Below, piece by piece: positions 53,637 through 62,692 of a stretch of DNA of 64,000 nt (the stretch's first letter is position 1; every line of letters starts with the position of its first letter). The stretch covers positions 248,001-312,000 of the forward strand of contig VFIW01000013.1 in NCBI GenBank assembly GCA_006386115.1. The letters are read 5' to 3'. Made by a program: the position numbers and the translations under genes. The notes under the pieces are model-generated. The model had not been told where the DNA came from. It saw only the letters and a list, made by a program, of their open reading frames with translations, and searched no databases. The DNA comes from Globisporangium splendens. Lineage: Eukaryota > Oomycota > Peronosporomycetes > Pythiales > Pythiaceae.

Positions 53637-55317
53637 AGATATCGCCAAAGTAGCTCGGTGCAAACTCTCTCAATGGACGAAGTACATTTGTGACCATTCT
53701 GTTGAAAGTTGCTGGCGCGCTTTTCAGAACTTGTGGCATTACCATCCACTCCCACAGCATACCACTAGGGGTGCTTACTGCTGTAAATGGTACATCGCTC
53801 TCACGCATACGAATCTGATAGAATCCATCCTTCAGATCGATCGCGCTAAAGACAGTGCTGCCAACCATTCCATCAAGGATCATATCCTTACGTGGAACTG
53901 GGGTCTGAGCAGGTACGATCGCATCATTCAATTTGTTGAATGCATGAACAATACGCCAACCACCTGTGGCCTTCTTAACACAGAAGGTGGGACTACAGTG
54001 CGGAGACTTGCTCTCGCGCACATGGCCAGCCTTCTGTCGCTGCGCGAAGAACTCATCGATTGCATCGACTTGTTCCTTCGGTAGCGGCCATTGCCTTGTG
54101 ATACAGTACTTCGTTCCCGGAAGTACATCTATCTCGTGACGAATGCCTCTGTCTTGCGGCAATTCGTCAGGCACTTTGTCTGGGAATATGTCCGCATATT
54201 CCTTGACAAGTCCATACACGGGGTTTGTCTTTAGAGCGTCCCACGACTGCTCGTCAAACCTTTCCTTCCGTGTCTTCTCATCTAACACTTCCGCAGTGTT
54301 GATGACATCGTCGGCAGCTTCATCGACGATCGCACAAATTTGCGAAATTTCGCCTTTCGCCAGGCTACGCTTGAGCGTCTTCTTGCTCATCAACGGCAAG
54401 GAAATCAATTCTTGAGCCAGACTTGGAGGATTTTCAACTTGTACGTGACGCACTATCTGGCTGTCACCTTCTTCATTGTAGACTGCGACGTTCACATATT
54501 CGCTTGAAGTGGCTTGTTTTTCTTTCTTCACTTCATCTTCTGCTTCTCTTGTGTCTTGATCAGGGACGCTTGCAGATCTTCGTTCTTCTTCGTCGGTCTT
54601 CTTGTCTTCTCTCCTTCTGCCAGAGCGGAACCCTTCATCGCTCTTGGCTACAGGAGTAGTCTTTTTCTGGCGCCTGACTACTCCACCTCCAGTGGTCTTC
54701 ACGGGCTTGTCATTTGAGTGTGAGGGGCCATCGCACGCCTGACTCTCATTAGACACATCTTCAACAGATGCATATGCCCAAATCACCTCTCTTGCTGCCT
54801 GGCAGCTGAGGTCTTCGTCGACTTGCTTGTCGACGCTGATCTTCTTCTTCTTCCAGTCAATGCTCGGTTGGTGCCTTCTCAACCAGGGCATTCCCAGAAT
54901 CAGATCAAACTTGTCATCGAGGTCGAGTGCTATAAACTCGTCTTCACCTCGGAAATCATCACATTCGATTGCCATACGCAACACGCGCTTAGGCATCGTC
55001 ACTTTCGATCCGTTCGCCAAGCGAACGATCATTTCCTTGTTTGAGTTAGGCAGGTCCAAACCTTGCCTTCTCACCACTTGTGTGCGGACAAAATTGTTCG
55101 ACGCACCAGTGTCTACAAGAGCCCGTAGAGGTTCTGAGTAACCATCTACCTTAACCTTGTGGACTATCAAGGCTGGCTCTTGCTCGACACGCTCACATCT
55201 GTTCGCGGAAACTTCATGTGCATTGCGCACATCGGGGCAAGAGTTCTGCGCTTCTGCGACATTCACAGAACTCTTTGTTCGCCCAGTAGGGAGCCCCGCT
55301 CCTACTGGTCGTTCCCG
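53637..55317 (-). pseudogene. pol: B2 Pol, protease and RT, split by A2
   Basis: About 560 codons open from the frameshift site: REWTV-like start RERPVGAGLPTG, protease ALVDTGASNNFVRTQV and DLILGMPWLRRHQPS, a charged linker, RT HEIDVLPGTKYCITRQWPL, FCVKKATGGWRIVHAFNKL, then Y-F-G-D with GGC at 53644-53646 (minus strand) in place of the Asp codon, the same mutation as B1. Coding is then interrupted by A2 and resumes at 45973. Confidence 0.92.
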
Positions 55318-55323
55318 TTTTTT
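55281..55323 (-). promoter_or_regulatory. -1 ribosomal frameshift signal, B2
   Basis: On the minus strand A AAA AAC (55323-55317), short spacer, then CCAGTAG...CTACTGG with GAGC/GCTC extension (55308 down to 55283), as in B1. Confidence 0.85.
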
Positions 55324-56345
55324 GGCTGTTGGGAACGCTCGAATCGTCGGCCTCTGCCTGGTCGATTCGATTGCGAACCGTGTGTCGCTTGCTGGCTTGG
55401 CAAGGACACCTTGCAATTTCTCGCGATGTGACCGGGCTTGCCGCAACGGAAACACTTCCCGTCATTGCGTGGCTGTCTGTTAGCGGTCGCATCGGCATAC
55501 GAGATGTCCATCGGCTCTGGACCGTCGTATGTGACTGCGTGTTGTCGAACAGGACGAGGGCCGAAACCGTTGAACTTGGCTTGCTTGATGCTGAATTCTT
55601 CTTGCATCGCTCGCTCGATGGTTTCACCCAGCGTCTTCGGATACTCGCGGAACAGCTGGTTCCGAATCGGACCGTCATTGAGTCCTGCCATGAATGTCAC
55701 AACTTGCGTTGAGACATCAATCGGCTCATTCACGATACTTGACACAAGGTATCGTGCTCGTTGAGCGTACGAGTGTAGGTCGTATTTACCCTGACGAAGC
55801 TTTAAGAACTCAGCACGAGCTCGAAATTCGCTCTGCGGAGGCTCAAAAGCTCTCTTCAGTTCTCGCTTGAAGTCGTCCAGGTCGTAGAAGCAATGTGGCT
55901 CCGCCAATCGCTTCCCATACGCCCAACTCTTGGCTCGACCCGCAAGGTTTGACATCGCAAACAACACTTGCTGCATTGGGTCCCGTAGTTGCCTTGCAGT
56001 GATAGCTGCATCCAACTCAACGAACCATCTCGCTAGAGGTTCGTTTTCTCCGCCACGGTACGGAGATACATCGAGCTTCAGAGGCGCCACTCTCATCGCC
56101 GTGGCAGGAGTTGCAGGCTGTCGATGAGTGTTCATGATCTCGTGATGCATGAAGCTCGTAGCCGCGTTCCTCTGCTCATCCGGTGACGCTGATCTCAGCA
56201 AACTGATCACAGCCGCATCACCGATGACCGCTCGCATACGCTCGAGGGCTGCCCACTCGTGGCTCGACAAATGAGGAAAATGCTCATTCGTCAGCTCCAC
56301 GGTCTCTCCAGGCATCGAGCCCACCGGCGTCTCAATCCCTTCCAT
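55302..56345 (-). CDS. gag: B2 Gag
   Basis: 347 aa from ATG 56345 (MEGIETPVGSMPGETVELTN). Capsid and zinc knuckle as in B1, with about 10-12 residue differences. Intact. The -1 heptamer lies at 55317-55323. Confidence 0.9.
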   Translation of the reverse strand: MEGIETPVGSMPGETVELTNEHFPHLSSHEWAALERMRAVIGDAAVISLLRSASPDEQRNAATSFMHHEIMNTHRQPATPATAMRVAPLKLDVSPYRGGENEPLARWFVELDAAITARQLRDPMQQVLFAMSNLAGRAKSWAYGKRLAEPHCFYDLDDFKRELKRAFEPPQSEFRARAEFLKLRQGKYDLHSYAQRARYLVSSIVNEPIDVSTQVVTFMAGLNDGPIRNQLFREYPKTLGETIERAMQEEFSIKQAKFNGFGPRPVRQHAVTYDGPEPMDISYADATANRQPRNDGKCFRCGKPGHIARNCKVSLPSQQATHGSQSNRPGRGRRFERSQQPKNGNDQ

Positions 56346-56452
56346 TGTTTCTCACAATCGGACAGGGGTCTTGGAATGTCCGCGCACGCTACACAAGCGG
56401 CCTATGCAGACTCCTGACTTGGTCGTTGGGAGGACTACGAAGTGCTACCAGG

Positions 56453-57060
56453 TGTAAGAGGCTATCCGAGACAGCCTCAAACACAGCACGCACGCTCGCG
56501 CTTGAGAGGAAGACTTGAGAGGAACCTGGCAAAAATGCAACTGAATTGAAATGAGCTTATGGTTCCTGACGCTACATATAAAACACCACTAGGACTCCTA
56601 GAGGTTTTATGCATAAAACCTAAACATGCAGAAATAAAAACTATGAATCTAATATATAAAACCTTGGGTACACTGAGGTTGAACCTACGGGATCTTCGAG
56701 AAACTTGAACTTGAAGTACCGCGGGGATTCTCTGCGAAGTGATTGGCTCTGCCACTCACTTCAGACGGTAGACACACGTCGCTCTCATCACCAGTGTTGT
56801 TTCCCCAAGTAGGAACCATCATTCACATGTCTAGAGTACTGTTGTGCGTAATCACGCCGAATCTCAATGATTGCGAGCGACCAACACTCAACTCAGACAC
56901 AGATTGCTCTGACGTCAGACGATGACGTCACCTGTGCATGTGGGGATCACTTTTATGTGCTTCACCCAATACCTTCGCACCTACAATGCACTTCCACAAG
57001 GCGGTGTGTGACACACACAAAGATCCACCTTGCATGCAATGGCAGCCTTAGCCCATTACA
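56453..57060 (-). repeat. B2 5' LTR, pure family-B type
   Basis: 608 bp, TGTAAGAGGC...CCCATTACA on the plus strand. U3 is strongly diverged from family A, and the three ATCA palindromes are gone, but twin TGACGTCA boxes remain at 56910 and 56923, still 13 bp apart. Confidence 0.9.
56910..56930 (-). promoter_or_regulatory. Twin CRE-like boxes in the B2 LTR
   Basis: TGACGTCA 56910-56917 and 56923-56930, with the 5-bp spacer changed relative to family A (gacga against ttcga on the plus strand) but the box-to-box distance kept. Suggests selection on paired bZIP-type binding. Confidence 0.65.
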
Positions 57061-57275
57061 CATGGCCGAAGACGAAACTGCTCTGAGGAAGTGAGTTCAG
57101 GGGTGACTGAAGCTGCTTATGTGGTAGTTGTAAGTTTAAGGGCTGGTTCTGCGGTGGCTGATGCTGGACCTACGGTCATTCTGGGTTCACTCTCTACACC
57201 CGACGCTGTACTTCCTCATTTATCTTTCTCACGCAACAGACTAAGTGCGTCGTTTGTCTCCGGTAACTGTAGGCA
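57061..57275. other. Junction of retroelement nest with host sequence
   Basis: No gene seen. The sequence directly after the LTR (catgg) has no matching duplicate on the other side of the nest in this window. Confidence 0.4.
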
Positions 57276-57918
57276 TTACGAAGGCGTCACAGCAATCGTC
57301 GAGCCTGCGCGACAGATATTCGTGAAATATCTGACATTGCCACGACACAGCTGATCCTTGCGCCTCCGTGACCGAAGGATATTATATCTGCCGTCCTTGG
57401 CGTGATGCCGGAACTTTTTGCGCATTGAGGCGGTGGGGATGTCCTCGAACCGGAAAGCTACGAATTCTAAATATGGGGTCGGTGCCGCTGGTTCTGCTTC
57501 TGCTTGTGATGACTGCGGCGCTGCTAGTGTTGGTGATGGATCTGCTCGTGGCGATGGCGGTTGCGGCGTCGCTGCTTTTTCGTGGCGCCTGGGGTAATGT
57601 TGATGCTGCTTGTTGCGAGGCTTGTGATGGCGCTGTTGCTCTACGTGGCGGCGGTGTAGCTGCTTGTGGTGGTGTGGGCACAGTACCGCTATTGCTGTCA
57701 TCATTGCCAACACAGTTGCGGCCTACATCGGAGTGTGTGTCGTTGCCTTCATGTTGACTCTTGAGGCACATGTGTGACAGCATGGCTACGACTACTTTCG
57801 CCATAGACGCATTGAATCGGGCTGAAAGCTCCGCCGAAGAAAGTGCCAATTTGCAGCGTTTTGGTTTACTGGACGCGTCGATCAGCTGCTCACGAAATAT
57901 CTCCCCCTCCTTCCTCAT
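57276..57918 (-). pseudogene. Degenerate ORF of unknown function
   Basis: From ATG 57918 one frame reads MRKEGEIFREQLIDASSKPK and SSAELSARFNASMAKVVVAM, then a Pro/Ala/Thr/Ser-rich stretch; a second frame, open to 57276, ends with PYLEFVAFRFEDIPTASMRK and HHAKDGRYNILRSRRRKDQL. Both halves look protein-like, so a single frameshift between about 57480 and 57700 may split one gene of about 210 aa. Not recognised. It could be an accessory transposon gene or a small host gene damaged next to the nest. Confidence 0.4.
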
Positions 57919-58218
57919 AAAACCTTACTGTAAAATCCATGAAAAAACCTAGTAGCGAGACCTCCAATTTCGTATTTCTGCTGGGTCGGCCAGGTGTGAA
58001 CTATACTTGTTTTTTGTATTTGGACCTGGTCCAAATCCCCACACGATACTACCACAGTGTATTTGTGCATCACTCCAAAAATAGATGGATACACCGTGAT
58101 GTCCTCTTCGTGCAACACCGAGTTGGCCACTTGCCCGTCGATGTCGTCCGAAGACCGCGGATGTAGTCGGATTGACAAGACAACATGCATTCTCAGCAAA
58201 AGCAACCAAGGCAGCAGC
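57919..58218. other. Promoter and leader region of the kinase gene
   Basis: In-frame ATGs exist at 58099 and later, but none gives a conserved-looking N-terminus. Taken as 5' UTR because the ATG at 58219 begins a myristoylation sequence. Confidence 0.4.
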
Positions 58219-59304
58219 ATGGGGCTCTTTGGCTGCCTCACGCACCGCAAGCGCGGCTCCAGCGCCCTGTTCCGCGCCAGCGGCAGACACAACGGCAAGC
58301 GCAGCAGCAAGGCGCTCGAGGACAAGTACGAGCTGCTGCAGCAGATTGGCGAGGGCAAGACGGGCCAGGTGTTCATCGCGCGCCATCGCCACGCAGCCAG
58401 CAGCAGCAACAACATTAAGAATGCGGAGGTCGCGGTCAAGATCGTGCGCATGGAGTATTTAAATACGCCCGCGCGGCAGGAGGCGCTGTGGCAGGAGCTG
58501 GAGATCCTGGGGTTTGTGAAGCACCCGTCGGTGCTCAAGGTGTTTGACATGTTCCAGGACGAAGAGAAGGTCGCGATTGTGACGGAGAAAGCAAGCGGCG
58601 GCGAGCTCATGGACGCCATTTGCAATCCGCAGAGAAGGCAAAACCTGAGAGAATGCGACGTCGTGTTCGTTGTGCGTGAGCTGCTCGGGGTGCTGGCGTA
58701 TCTGCATGCTAGAGGCATCACGCACCGCGATCTCAAGATGGAGAACATCTTGTGCAAGTCGTCGACGCAGAACGTTTCCGACGGCATCTTGCTCATCGAC
58801 TTTGGGCTCGCGCACAAATCTCGCAAGGCAGGTGCGCAAGAGATGAGCGGCATGAACGGCACGTGCCACTACATGGCGCCGGAAATGTTTGGACGCGATA
58901 GCAAATACGGATGCGAGATCGATCTGTGGGCACTGGGTGTCGTGACGTACATCTTGCTCTTTGGTTGCTTCCCGTTCGATGCCAAGTTCACGTCGCAGAT
59001 CGAGGACAAGATCGTCGCGTGCGATTTCAGCTTTCCCGAGGACCTCGCGCCGCTTGTATCTCGCGAAGCCAAGAAGTTCATCGAGTACTTGCTGGTGGTG
59101 AATCCGCACGAGCGGCCACCGGCGGCGATGGCACTGCAGCACCCGTGGCTGCAGACAGCCGATGCACCAGCGATGACACAAGAATTCAGCGCGTACCACA
59201 TGGACAAGTTGCGTCGGTTCACTGATGGCAAGAAAATGTTTAGCAAGCCAGGAGATGGGAAAGAGGACGCGTACGTGCCGCCACCAGCGCCTCAAGTGAA
59301 TTAG
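58219..59304 (+). CDS. CAMK-type Ser/Thr protein kinase, probably N-myristoylated
   Basis: 361 aa, intronless. All catalytic motifs present: Gly loop GEGKTGQV (G44, G46, G49), VAVK Lys74, HRDLKMEN with Asp171, DFG Asp194, MAPE. The activation segment has MNGTCHYMAPEMFG; the GxxxYxAPE form and WALGVVTYILLFGCFPFDA are typical of the CAMK group. No EF-hands or calmodulin-binding helix can be seen, so it is not a CDPK; closest in style to small CAMK-like kinases. N-terminus MGLFGCLTHRKRG has Gly2, Cys6 and basic residues, a pattern for N-myristoylation with palmitoylation, so plasma-membrane anchoring is likely. The C-terminus is a short Pro-rich tail. Substrate unknown. Confidence 0.88.
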   Translation: MGLFGCLTHRKRGSSALFRASGRHNGKRSSKALEDKYELLQQIGEGKTGQVFIARHRHAASSSNNIKNAEVAVKIVRMEYLNTPARQEALWQELEILGFVKHPSVLKVFDMFQDEEKVAIVTEKASGGELMDAICNPQRRQNLRECDVVFVVRELLGVLAYLHARGITHRDLKMENILCKSSTQNVSDGILLIDFGLAHKSRKAGAQEMSGMNGTCHYMAPEMFGRDSKYGCEIDLWALGVVTYILLFGCFPFDAKFTSQIEDKIVACDFSFPEDLAPLVSREAKKFIEYLLVVNPHERPPAAMALQHPWLQTADAPAMTQEFSAYHMDKLRRFTDGKKMFSKPGDGKEDAYVPPPAPQVN

Positions 59305-59643
59305 AAAAGACGCAATTTACGACAACGAAAACCCATGGCGAATTGAATTGTGGCGTGGCACAGCGGATAATAGACACGCTTTTGAAGCCGCTGAGGATGT
59401 GTTTCAGAGACCAGGTATGAGTTGATCTACTACAATATGCGAGCTAGACGCAATCAGTTGAAGTGACGTTGGTTTATTTTTTGGTTAACTTGTCGCCAGG
59501 GAACACCATAAACTGTCACAGCACTGCTGCTGTTTTCTCAACGCTCCATCATAACAACACTAGGTATGCTGGTCAAACATACGAATGGAGGACAACCCCA
59601 CACAGGCGCTAACGCTACTTCTGGTTCGCACAGCTTAACCGCC
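59305..59643. other. Intergenic between convergent stops
   Basis: No gene seen; holds the 3' ends of the kinase and of the CTP-kinase-like gene. Confidence 0.4.
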
Positions 59644-60855
59644 TCAGAAGAGGTGGATGACTGCGTACAGCACGAGCCCCGTGGCGATCATGAGCACGGG
59701 CGCGTCCATCGTGTGCGGTGCCGTGGCCTCGGCGTACGCGACCACGAAGGGCAGCACGGTCATCGTAACCCAGAGCTGCATGGGCGTGTCAAAGTCAAAG
59801 TACTGGAGCGCAGGGAACACCATCCCCGAGAGGAACACACACGCGCTGCCTTCGAACGAGCGCGTATACTTGCGGCGCGAAAAGCACGTGCTCGTCGAGT
59901 ACTTGTGCTTGCCGAATGCGATGCCCACGGGTTCCGCGAGTCCGTCACCGATGCTTGTGACAAAGATGAGGATGAACACGAGGTCGGACTGCGTCGTGCG
60001 CTCAAAGAGCCACCGGAAGAACAGCAGCACGAAGAGTCCCGGGAACACGTTGCCCGCGACGATCCACTTGAGCGTGTGCGGTCGGTCCTCGGGTCGATCC
60101 AGCGAGTTGAACTGCAGCATGAAGAACGTCGACTTCTCGCGGATCGGCTTGATGAGCACGAGGAACCCGAGCAGCGTCACGAAATCGCCCCATGCGAGCT
60201 CCAATGGCCCGTTGCAGTTGCAGCTATCGTCCGGTTTCACGAGCAGCGGGATCAAGTACGCTGCGAGCAGCTGGAATTTGCGCGTGTAGTTGACTTTGAA
60301 CGTCGAGTTGCGCTCCGTGATGACGTATCCGGACTCGTCGACGATGCAGAAGAAGCGGCAGATGATGCCGCCGATCGTGGACACGCCCATCATCACGACG
60401 ATCTTGGGCACAAGGAAGAACCAGAACGTCGTGTTCGTCCATAGCTGCGGCTTGACGACGCTCGTGATCACAATGAGCGCGACTGCAAACAGCACCATGC
60501 CGATGAGGAAGATAAAGTCAAACGTGCGCGTCCAGCGGGTATCATACCGTCCGGCAACTTGTCCGGCATAGATGAGATCGTTCGAATCGCCGTCGTATTC
60601 GTATCCGCTGTGGGGTTCGTCCGAGCCGATGGTGCCGTACGTGGGCACCTGCTTGGGCAGCCGGAACTTGGGACCGGACTTGGGGCGCCACAGGATGCGC
60701 AGCAGGAACAGGATCACGACGAGCGAGCCGACGGGGATGCCGATGAGCAGCGAGTAGTCGCTCGACTGCAGGTCGTCCGACCAGAGCACAGGAGGTTCAG
60801 GCGCCTCCGTGGCGTTGGCGAGCGCCAGGCCGGCGTCATCAGCACCGCGCTCCAT
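59644..60855 (-). CDS. Multi-pass CTP-dependent lipid kinase-like protein
   Basis: 403 aa, single exon, ATG 60855. A lumenal-looking head with an N-glycosylation motif (NATEAPEPP), about eight hydrophobic helices (SLLIGIPVGSLVVILFLLRI, FIFLIGMVLFAVALIVITSV, LLGFLVLIKPI, WIVAGNVFPGLFVLLFF), and near the C-terminus GDGLAEPVGIAFGKHKYS followed by RSFEGSACVFLSGM. The G-D-G-x-A-x-x-x-G-x-x-x-G-K-x-K plus R-S-x-E-G-S pair is the nucleotide/CTP-binding signature of the SEC59 dolichol kinase, DGK1 diacylglycerol kinase and VTE5/VTE6 phytol kinase superfamily. Substrate not decided; an extra N-terminal domain makes it longer than most VTE5-type enzymes. ER or plastid-derived membrane placement is inference. 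Confidence 0.8.
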   Translation of the reverse strand: MERGADDAGLALANATEAPEPPVLWSDDLQSSDYSLLIGIPVGSLVVILFLLRILWRPKSGPKFRLPKQVPTYGTIGSDEPHSGYEYDGDSNDLIYAGQVAGRYDTRWTRTFDFIFLIGMVLFAVALIVITSVVKPQLWTNTTFWFFLVPKIVVMMGVSTIGGIICRFFCIVDESGYVITERNSTFKVNYTRKFQLLAAYLIPLLVKPDDSCNCNGPLELAWGDFVTLLGFLVLIKPIREKSTFFMLQFNSLDRPEDRPHTLKWIVAGNVFPGLFVLLFFRWLFERTTQSDLVFILIFVTSIGDGLAEPVGIAFGKHKYSTSTCFSRRKYTRSFEGSACVFLSGMVFPALQYFDFDTPMQLWVTMTVLPFVVAYAEATAPHTMDAPVLMIATGLVLYAVIHLF

Positions 60856-61492
60856 TGCTGCAATTCGCTGATAGAGAGAGAGATGGGAATGGGTGGCTGC
60901 TGCTGCTTCCTTCCACGCAGCTTCGTGTCGCGATGCGGCGCAGCTTCAAAGTGGATATGAGCTCTTCACGTTGCGTTGTGCACGCTCCCTGACCTCTGAT
61001 TCATGTGGCACGATCTTTTGGGTTTCTATACCCTGTTTATAGTCGATATATCTCTATGTACAATATGCAATAGGAAGAAATGGAGAGAGAAGGTGCGTAT
61101 TTGGGTTGGCTATTTGTTAGAAGAGGATTGTCACTGCTTTGGACAGCGCGGGTTCTGAACCATTTGGTGCGGGATCCAACCGTGTTCTGCTAAACTAGAT
61201 CTTTGAATCGTGTGGACCACACGAGTAAATCAGGCTTGAGAGTTTTAGTGCTCTGCCAACACGGACATCTGTAAAAAAAACGTCAGCAATAGTATTGAAA
61301 CATATATGTGATGCCACTAAACCCAGGTAAACAGAATTTTCCACACGCAGTTGCCTTTCTCACTTTTGCTCTCTCCCTCCTCTTAGCAAAAAAACAAAAA
61401 AAAACAAAACAGAAATGGTGCCCACTGATGGCTACATCTCTCTCTCTCTCTCTCTTTAAATGACGCATTCCTCCATGCATTATTCCCTTATG
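60856..61492. other. Intergenic, with microsatellite
   Basis: No ORF of note. A (TC)n tract at about 61437-61456 and A-rich runs (61383-61412) are present. Includes the promoter of the CTP-kinase-like gene and the 3' UTR of the next. Confidence 0.5.
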
Positions 61493-62395
61493 CTACTGAT
61501 TGACGGCGTAGAATTTCTGCAGCGCCTGCTTCTGCTCGTCCGTGACGGACTTGGCGCCGTCGTCATTGATCACAAACACATGCAACTTGAGCTCCGTGAG
61601 CAACGAGCGGTCGAGGTTGATCGCGGCGGCGGCAGTCTTGGCCAGGAAGACCACCTTGTTTAGCTTCAAGTCCGAATACGGGTAGTACGACGCGTCCTCA
61701 GCGATCAGCGTGGCCAGTTTGCCCATCTTGAAATCCTTGAGCAAAGGCGCGTTCGCTTCCTCAAATCGGTCCATCGGGGTCTTCAAGATCGCAATGCTCT
61801 TGTACTGCATCGAGTTGGCCTTGACCGATTTGATGCCGATTCGGCTTGTGCCCTTGACGAGCTCCTGCTTAACGTTCAGCTTCGTCTTGAGTGCCTTCCG
61901 CAGTGCCGGGGTCTCCACCATGAACAGCACTTTTGCCTTTTGTCGACCGTCCACCTTGCGGATTTGCTGGTATTGCACCGCAGCCCTTGCAACACAGTCG
62001 TCCAATGAGCTGCAGTACTGTAGTGGGTGCTTGACAAAGTTTTCTTCGTCGTACTCTTCGTGCTCCGACTCAACGGTGTCGTCTGCTTCGCTTTCGGCAC
62101 TGCTTGCAAAGTCGTCCTTTGGTGCAGCAACAACATCGAAACCATCATTATCGTCGTCCTCATTGTCGCTAGTCGTGGTCGAGACATGCGCCGTCTTCTG
62201 CCGCTTGTTCTGGACGATGGAGCGCACGAGTGCGTCAGCGCTCGGCTTCTTCCATCGCGGGTCGCGCTGGCTCGGCGGCTGGAAGAGCCGTCCAGAGTCG
62301 TCCTCGTGCGTCATGCCCGACTGCATGCGGCGCTTGCGCGTCTTCTTGCGCGTCACCAGCGTCTTCATCTTTTTCTGCTTAAAGCTGCTCGTCAT
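61493..62395 (-). CDS. Acidic/basic probable nuclear protein, unknown function
   Basis: 300 aa, single exon, ATG 62395. N-terminus strongly basic with probable nuclear or nucleolar signals (KQKKMKTLVTRKKTRKRRM), then an acidic Asp/Glu-rich region (DNEDDDNDGF, EADDTVESEHEEYDEENF). The C-terminal half is a compact alpha/beta-looking domain: AKVLFMVETPALRKALKTKL, YKSIAILKTPMDRFEEANAP, LKLNKVVFLAKTAAAAINLD and a final helix TDEQKQALQKFY. I do not recognise the domain. The charge layout is common in ribosome-biogenesis and chromatin factors, but that is only a resemblance. Divergent from the F-box-like gene, sharing a 297-bp promoter interval. Confidence 0.7.
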   Translation of the reverse strand: MTSSFKQKKMKTLVTRKKTRKRRMQSGMTHEDDSGRLFQPPSQRDPRWKKPSADALVRSIVQNKRQKTAHVSTTTSDNEDDDNDGFDVVAAPKDDFASSAESEADDTVESEHEEYDEENFVKHPLQYCSSLDDCVARAAVQYQQIRKVDGRQKAKVLFMVETPALRKALKTKLNVKQELVKGTSRIGIKSVKANSMQYKSIAILKTPMDRFEEANAPLLKDFKMGKLATLIAEDASYYPYSDLKLNKVVFLAKTAAAAINLDRSLLTELKLHVFVINDDGAKSVTDEQKQALQKFYAVNQ

Positions 62396-62692
62396 GGCCG
62401 CCGTCTCCTGTGTCTATCGTCAATGAATGATGCGCTGAGCAGCCTTCGCTTGTCACCATTGCAATGCGTCCCCTCCAACGATGAGCGGATCCACTCGATT
62501 ACGAATTTCGATCAATCAACTGCGTCCACCACTGATGTCGTCAAGTGACGTCCACCACACCTACCCCTTACTTTAAAATAGACCATCACTCCGTCTTTCG
62601 CACTGTTCTTGAACCCATCACGCCTCCACAAGATCATTTATCACTCCAATGGATCCGTTCACTTTTCCATATACTCTCTGCTCGCATACTTC
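62396..62692. promoter_or_regulatory. Shared divergent promoter interval
   Basis: 297 bp between divergent starts at 62395 (-) and 62693 (+). No clear TATA box; such short bidirectional intervals are common in oomycetes. Confidence 0.4.

Larger units (their letters stand above)
53637..56452 (-). mobile_element. Ty3/gypsy element B2, 5' half
   Basis: Gag and pol through RT, reading right to left, cut at AGATA by A2. With 42552-45973 it forms one element. Pol here is open from the slippery site to the cut, unlike B1, so it shows the family-B protease and RT without frameshift. Confidence 0.92.

Noticed and set aside
22918..57060. Endogenous retrovirus with envelope gene
   Set aside because: No env-like frame (signal peptide, TM, fusion region) lies between pol and the 3' LTR on the sense strand; the only extra genes are antisense and have no TM segment.
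58099..58218. Longer kinase N-terminus from ATG 58099
   Set aside because: Open but without domain or targeting feature; the next ATG starts a strong acylation motif.
58459..59295. 278-aa minus-strand frame across the kinase
   Set aside because: Antisense of a gene with all kinase motifs.
59566..60444. 292-aa plus-strand frame
   Set aside because: Antisense of the CTP-kinase-like membrane protein; extremely Glu/His/Arg-rich, as expected for a shadow of hydrophobic codons.
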